A DNA stretch of 17,371 nucleotides from Puniceicoccales bacterium. Its GTDB lineage: Bacteria > Verrucomicrobiota > Verrucomicrobiia > Opitutales > LL51. Below the pieces are notes generated by a model. The model saw only the letters and a list, made by a program, of their open reading frames with translations. It ran no database searches and was not told the origin of the DNA. A program made the position numbers and the translations under genes. Location of the stretch: NCBI GenBank assembly GCA_031266235.1, contig JAISBJ010000084.1, positions 1 through 17,371 on the forward strand, written 5' to 3'. Every line of letters begins with the position of its first letter. Within the stretch, counting starts at the first letter, position 1. Shown here one piece after another: positions 15,549 to 17,371 of the stretch.

Positions 15549-15771
15549 ATAACCATCCGGGGGAAAATTTATAAGAAAAATATAAAAAAATCAAATAAAA
15601 TTTAACAAATGCAGCCCGGAAATATTTATAAATGAGCGCTAGAGGCCCTGGCAACGTAAGTTTTCAATAAAACCGTGGGTTAATTTTTTTTTTGGAGAAA
15701 TATTTTTTATTTTAAAAAATCGTCAAAAAATTAAAAAAAGACGCTAAAAAAACAAAAAAACGTCAAAAAAA
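15549..15771. other. AT-rich intergenic region with homopolymer tracts
   Basis: These 223 bases contain no gene. A possible minus-strand promoter for the 573-residue gene is TTGTTA (complement of 15603-15608), 18 bp, TATATT (complement of 15579-15584). The part from 15680 to 15771 consists of long A and T runs interrupted by CGTC/GACG, with the decamer CGTCAAAAAA at 15721 and again at 15761. Read on the minus strand, this gives several U-tracts directly after the SRP RNA and so probably terminates it. Confidence 0.45.
15721..15771 (-). terminator. Probable terminator region of ffs
   Basis: Immediately after the closing stem of the SRP RNA, the minus strand reads TTTTTTT, then GACG, another TTTTTTT, G, a third T7, AGCGTC and more Ts. 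The RNA's own closing helix plus the first U-tract would serve as an intrinsic terminator, and the later tracts as backups. Confidence 0.55.
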
Positions 15772-15867
15772 GACTAGGTAATCTACGGTACACCCGATGC
15801 CTGACGGCCGTTGCTTCCTTCCGGACCTGGCGGAGTTAGTCGGCTCTAGGTTACATAGCACCCAGTC
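15772..15867 (-). ncRNA. ffs: Signal recognition particle RNA, small bacterial type (4.5S)
   Basis: The minus strand contains the conserved Ffh-binding core CCAGGTCCGGAAGGAAGCAAC with its GGAA tetraloop, flanked by paired arms. The ends pair as GACTGGGT (from 15867) with ACCTAGTC (ending at 15772), giving a single long hairpin of about 96 nt without an Alu domain. With Ffh it directs membrane-protein ribosomes to the Sec translocon. A TTGACG (complement of 15897-15902) followed after 15 bp by CACAAT is a possible promoter, placing the start near 15869. Exact ends may differ by a few bases. Confidence 0.93.
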
Positions 15868-15918
15868 TCCCTCTAATTGTGCTGTATTTTTCCGTTCGTC
15901 AACGAAAAATTTGTCGCT

Positions 15919-16476
15919 TTATTTGTCCGCCGAAGGCTCGTCCGCCTGAGGTTCGAGAAGAGCCGTGAAACGTTCTTGTAAAACTTCATCTGTCAAACCA
16001 AAATGGCGCCCAAGCGTAAAAAATAGAAAAAACAGCTCATCATGAAACAATTGCAGCTCTCTTCCGTTAATTATTAGAAAATAATTATAAAAAATTTCCC
16101 CAAAGAGCCTACCTCTTGCTTCTTGCCGAATTTGGACCGCGTCGAAATTTGCTTGCGTTATGATAAGATTCGCCGTGATATCAAACTCCGCAGTCCCTTC
16201 TTGTCCTGTGAAAAATTCTCTAATTTTAGCTTCTTTTATGTAGTTGTAAAAATAATATTTCTTCCCATTAAGAGTGACGCCCCGATCGGACTGATCGCAC
16301 GGCTTCCCATCGATTGGACAGTGTGGCCGCGGAATAGACAGTCGAAGGGCACAACGCTCGTACTCTGAGAGCTCTGAATCAATATATATAGGTTCAGTAT
16401 ATGTCGGTACAGAGCCGCTGCACGGCGAACTTAATAACACTAGTGAATAAACTAAGAATGATTTTTTATTTTCCAT
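15919..16476 (-). CDS. Exported protein of unknown function
   Basis: I do not recognise this 185-residue protein. It begins with a signal peptide, MENKKSFLVYSLVLLSSPCSGS, with probable cleavage around residue 22. C19 follows a proline, so lipidation is doubtful. The mature part has a short cysteine pair (CPIDGKPC), aromatic segments (YYFYNYIKEAKIREFF, IFYNYFLII) and an acidic end. It has no membrane span beyond the signal. The ATG at 16476 is supported by a clear AGGAGA about eight bases upstream, one of the best ribosome sites in the window. It is divergent from valS and ends 51 bp before the SRP RNA on the same strand. TTGACA occurs 34 bases before the ATG but without a good -10. Confidence 0.8.
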   Translation of the reverse strand: MENKKSFLVYSLVLLSSPCSGSVPTYTEPIYIDSELSEYERCALRLSIPRPHCPIDGKPCDQSDRGVTLNGKKYYFYNYIKEAKIREFFTGQEGTAEFDITANLIITQANFDAVQIRQEARGRLFGEIFYNYFLIINGRELQLFHDELFFLFFTLGRHFGLTDEVLQERFTALLEPQADEPSADK

Positions 16477-16517
16477 GGTCTGTTTCTCCTATATTATTTT
16501 CACATGTCAAGCTTTTT

Positions 16518-16546
16518 TTAATTTTGTTTGGAGATATTTTTATAAT
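16518..16546 (+). promoter_or_regulatory. valS: Possible valS promoter
   Basis: A perfect TATAAT lies at 16541-16546. TTAATT at 16518-16523 sits 17 bp upstream as a weak -35. Transcription would start near 16553, leaving a leader of about 60 nt before the valS ATG. In an AT-rich stretch a chance match is possible. Confidence 0.45.
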
Positions 16547-16614
16547 TCGAACCTACAGATCGAAAATATTTTTTTGTGCTTTCCATTTTTTCTTTTCTAT
16601 TATCTATCGAAGCT

Positions 16615-17371
16615 ATGATTGAGGACGCTTATTCGCCCCGCGATTTGGAGCAAAAATGGTACGCGAAGTGGCTCGAAAATAATATTTTTGCGCGGAAAAT
16701 TTCGCCCGATCGCCCCCCCCATACGATTGTCATCCCGCCGCCCAATGTCACCGGAATCCTCCACATGGGCCATATTTTGAATAATACGATCCAGGATGTG
16801 CTGATCCGCCGCGCGCGGCAAAAAAATCGATCCGCGTTTTGGGTCCCCGGTACCGATCACGCCGGCATTTCCCTGCAAATTAAAGTGGAAAAGGAGCTCG
16901 CCGAAAAAGGTAAAACTCGCCACGACGTCGGCCGCGAAGCGTTCCTGGAACTCGCTAGAAATTGGCGCGAAAAACATGGGAGTATCATCCTCGAGCAGCT
17001 GAAAAAATTGGGCATTTCCTGCGACTGGTCCGCCCTAAAATATACGCTGGACCCCGATTATTACCGAGCGGTCATCTCGGCTTTTGTAAAATTATACCAG
17101 CGTGGTTACATTTACCGGGGTTTGCGGCTGGTAAATTGGTGTCCCGTGAGTATGACGGCCCTCAGCGACGAGGAGGTGATCATGCGGGAGCAGCAGGCGA
17201 TACTCTACTCCATCAAGTACGAAATCGTCGAAAAACCGGGAGAATTCCTCATCGTTGCGACCACGCGTCCGGAGACTATCATGGGCGATGTGGCGATCGC
17301 GGTCCACCCCGAGGACGAGCGCTACGGAAATCTGGTGGGGTTACACTGCTGGCGGCCCATCGTGCGCGAAC
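16615..17371 (+). CDS. valS: Valyl-tRNA synthetase, N-terminal part (runs off the window)
   Basis: The frame from the ATG at 16615 stays open to the right edge, giving 252 codons of a protein normally about 880-950 residues. The start of the class I catalytic domain is clear: PPPNVTGILHMGHIL contains the HIGH motif as H50-M-G-H53, followed by WVPGTDHAGIS. RGLRLVNWCPV and then TTRPETIMGD (216-225) mark the entry into the CP1 editing domain, which hydrolyses Thr-tRNA-Val. The KMSKS loop lies beyond the window. The enzyme charges tRNA-Val in the cytoplasm. The gene is divergent from the small exported-protein gene. Base composition matches alaS and secA. Confidence 0.96.
   Translation, partial: MIEDAYSPRDLEQKWYAKWLENNIFARKISPDRPPHTIVIPPPNVTGILHMGHILNNTIQDVLIRRARQKNRSAFWVPGTDHAGISLQIKVEKELAEKGKTRHDVGREAFLELARNWREKHGSIILEQLKKLGISCDWSALKYTLDPDYYRAVISAFVKLYQRGYIYRGLRLVNWCPVSMTALSDEEVIMREQQAILYSIKYEIVEKPGEFLIVATTRPETIMGDVAIAVHPEDERYGNLVGLHCWRPIVRE

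Noticed and set aside
14668..15552. 294-codon plus-strand frame opposite the 573-residue gene
   Set aside because: It mirrors the minus-strand gene; its Ala/Ser-rich translation is what antisense of the Ala/Glu repeats gives, and the minus frame is nearly twice as long.
16505..16510. TTGACA on the minus strand as promoter of the 185-residue gene
   Set aside because: At 17 bp spacing the -10 position reads AGAAAC, and the nearest TAATAT is only 8 bp away, so the pair is not usable.

Overview
This window looks like chromosome from a Gram-negative bacterium with weak Shine-Dalgarno use. My best guess is the PVC superphylum, perhaps Verrucomicrobiota, possibly a host-associated lineage. The guess rests on an enlarged SecA, FabV as the enoyl reductase, signal-peptide and TPR proteins, and an ankyrin-repeat gene. 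None of this is decisive and I could run no search. Intergenic DNA is very AT-rich. The housekeeping genes mix GC-rich codons with consistently AT-ending Lys, Phe, Ile, Asn and Leu codons.

Layout. 1-1038: 3' part of an ankyrin-repeat gene that is open to the left edge. 1205-5055: fabV and alaS, co-directional and 38 bp apart. 5125-5200: a 76-bp perfect four-arm inverted-repeat (cloverleaf) element between alaS and a convergent DNA-deoxyinosine glycosylase-like gene (5228-5767, minus). 5994-6965: an exported metallophosphoesterase. 6999-7091 (minus): tRNA-Ser(GCU) with encoded CCA. 7092-7569: no gene I can support. 7570-8172: a DedA-family membrane protein. 8403-13765: secA, clpX and an exported TPR protein, each start overlapping the previous stop. 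13827-15548 (minus): a 573-residue protein of unknown function with acidic and proline-rich low-complexity regions. 15772-15867 (minus): the small bacterial SRP RNA (ffs). 15919-16476 (minus): an exported protein of unknown function. 16615 to the right edge: the first 252 codons of valS.

How the parts fit. The window mixes core translation (alaS, valS, tRNA-Ser), protein export (secA and SRP RNA), proteostasis (clpX) and fatty-acid synthesis (fabV) with single lineage-specific genes. Those are the ankyrin protein, the 573-residue protein and two exported proteins. Their codon choice is visibly more AT-rich, with more AGA/AGG arginine, than the housekeeping genes, so they are candidates for accessory or host-interaction functions.

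The most unusual signal is the 76-bp cloverleaf. A 12-bp stem encloses three hairpins that all have TTT loops, and only one nucleotide in the whole element lies outside stems and loops. It is neither a tRNA nor a normal intrinsic terminator. A second signal is a 25-bp direct repeat (24 of 25 identical) shared by the upstream regions of dedA and secA.
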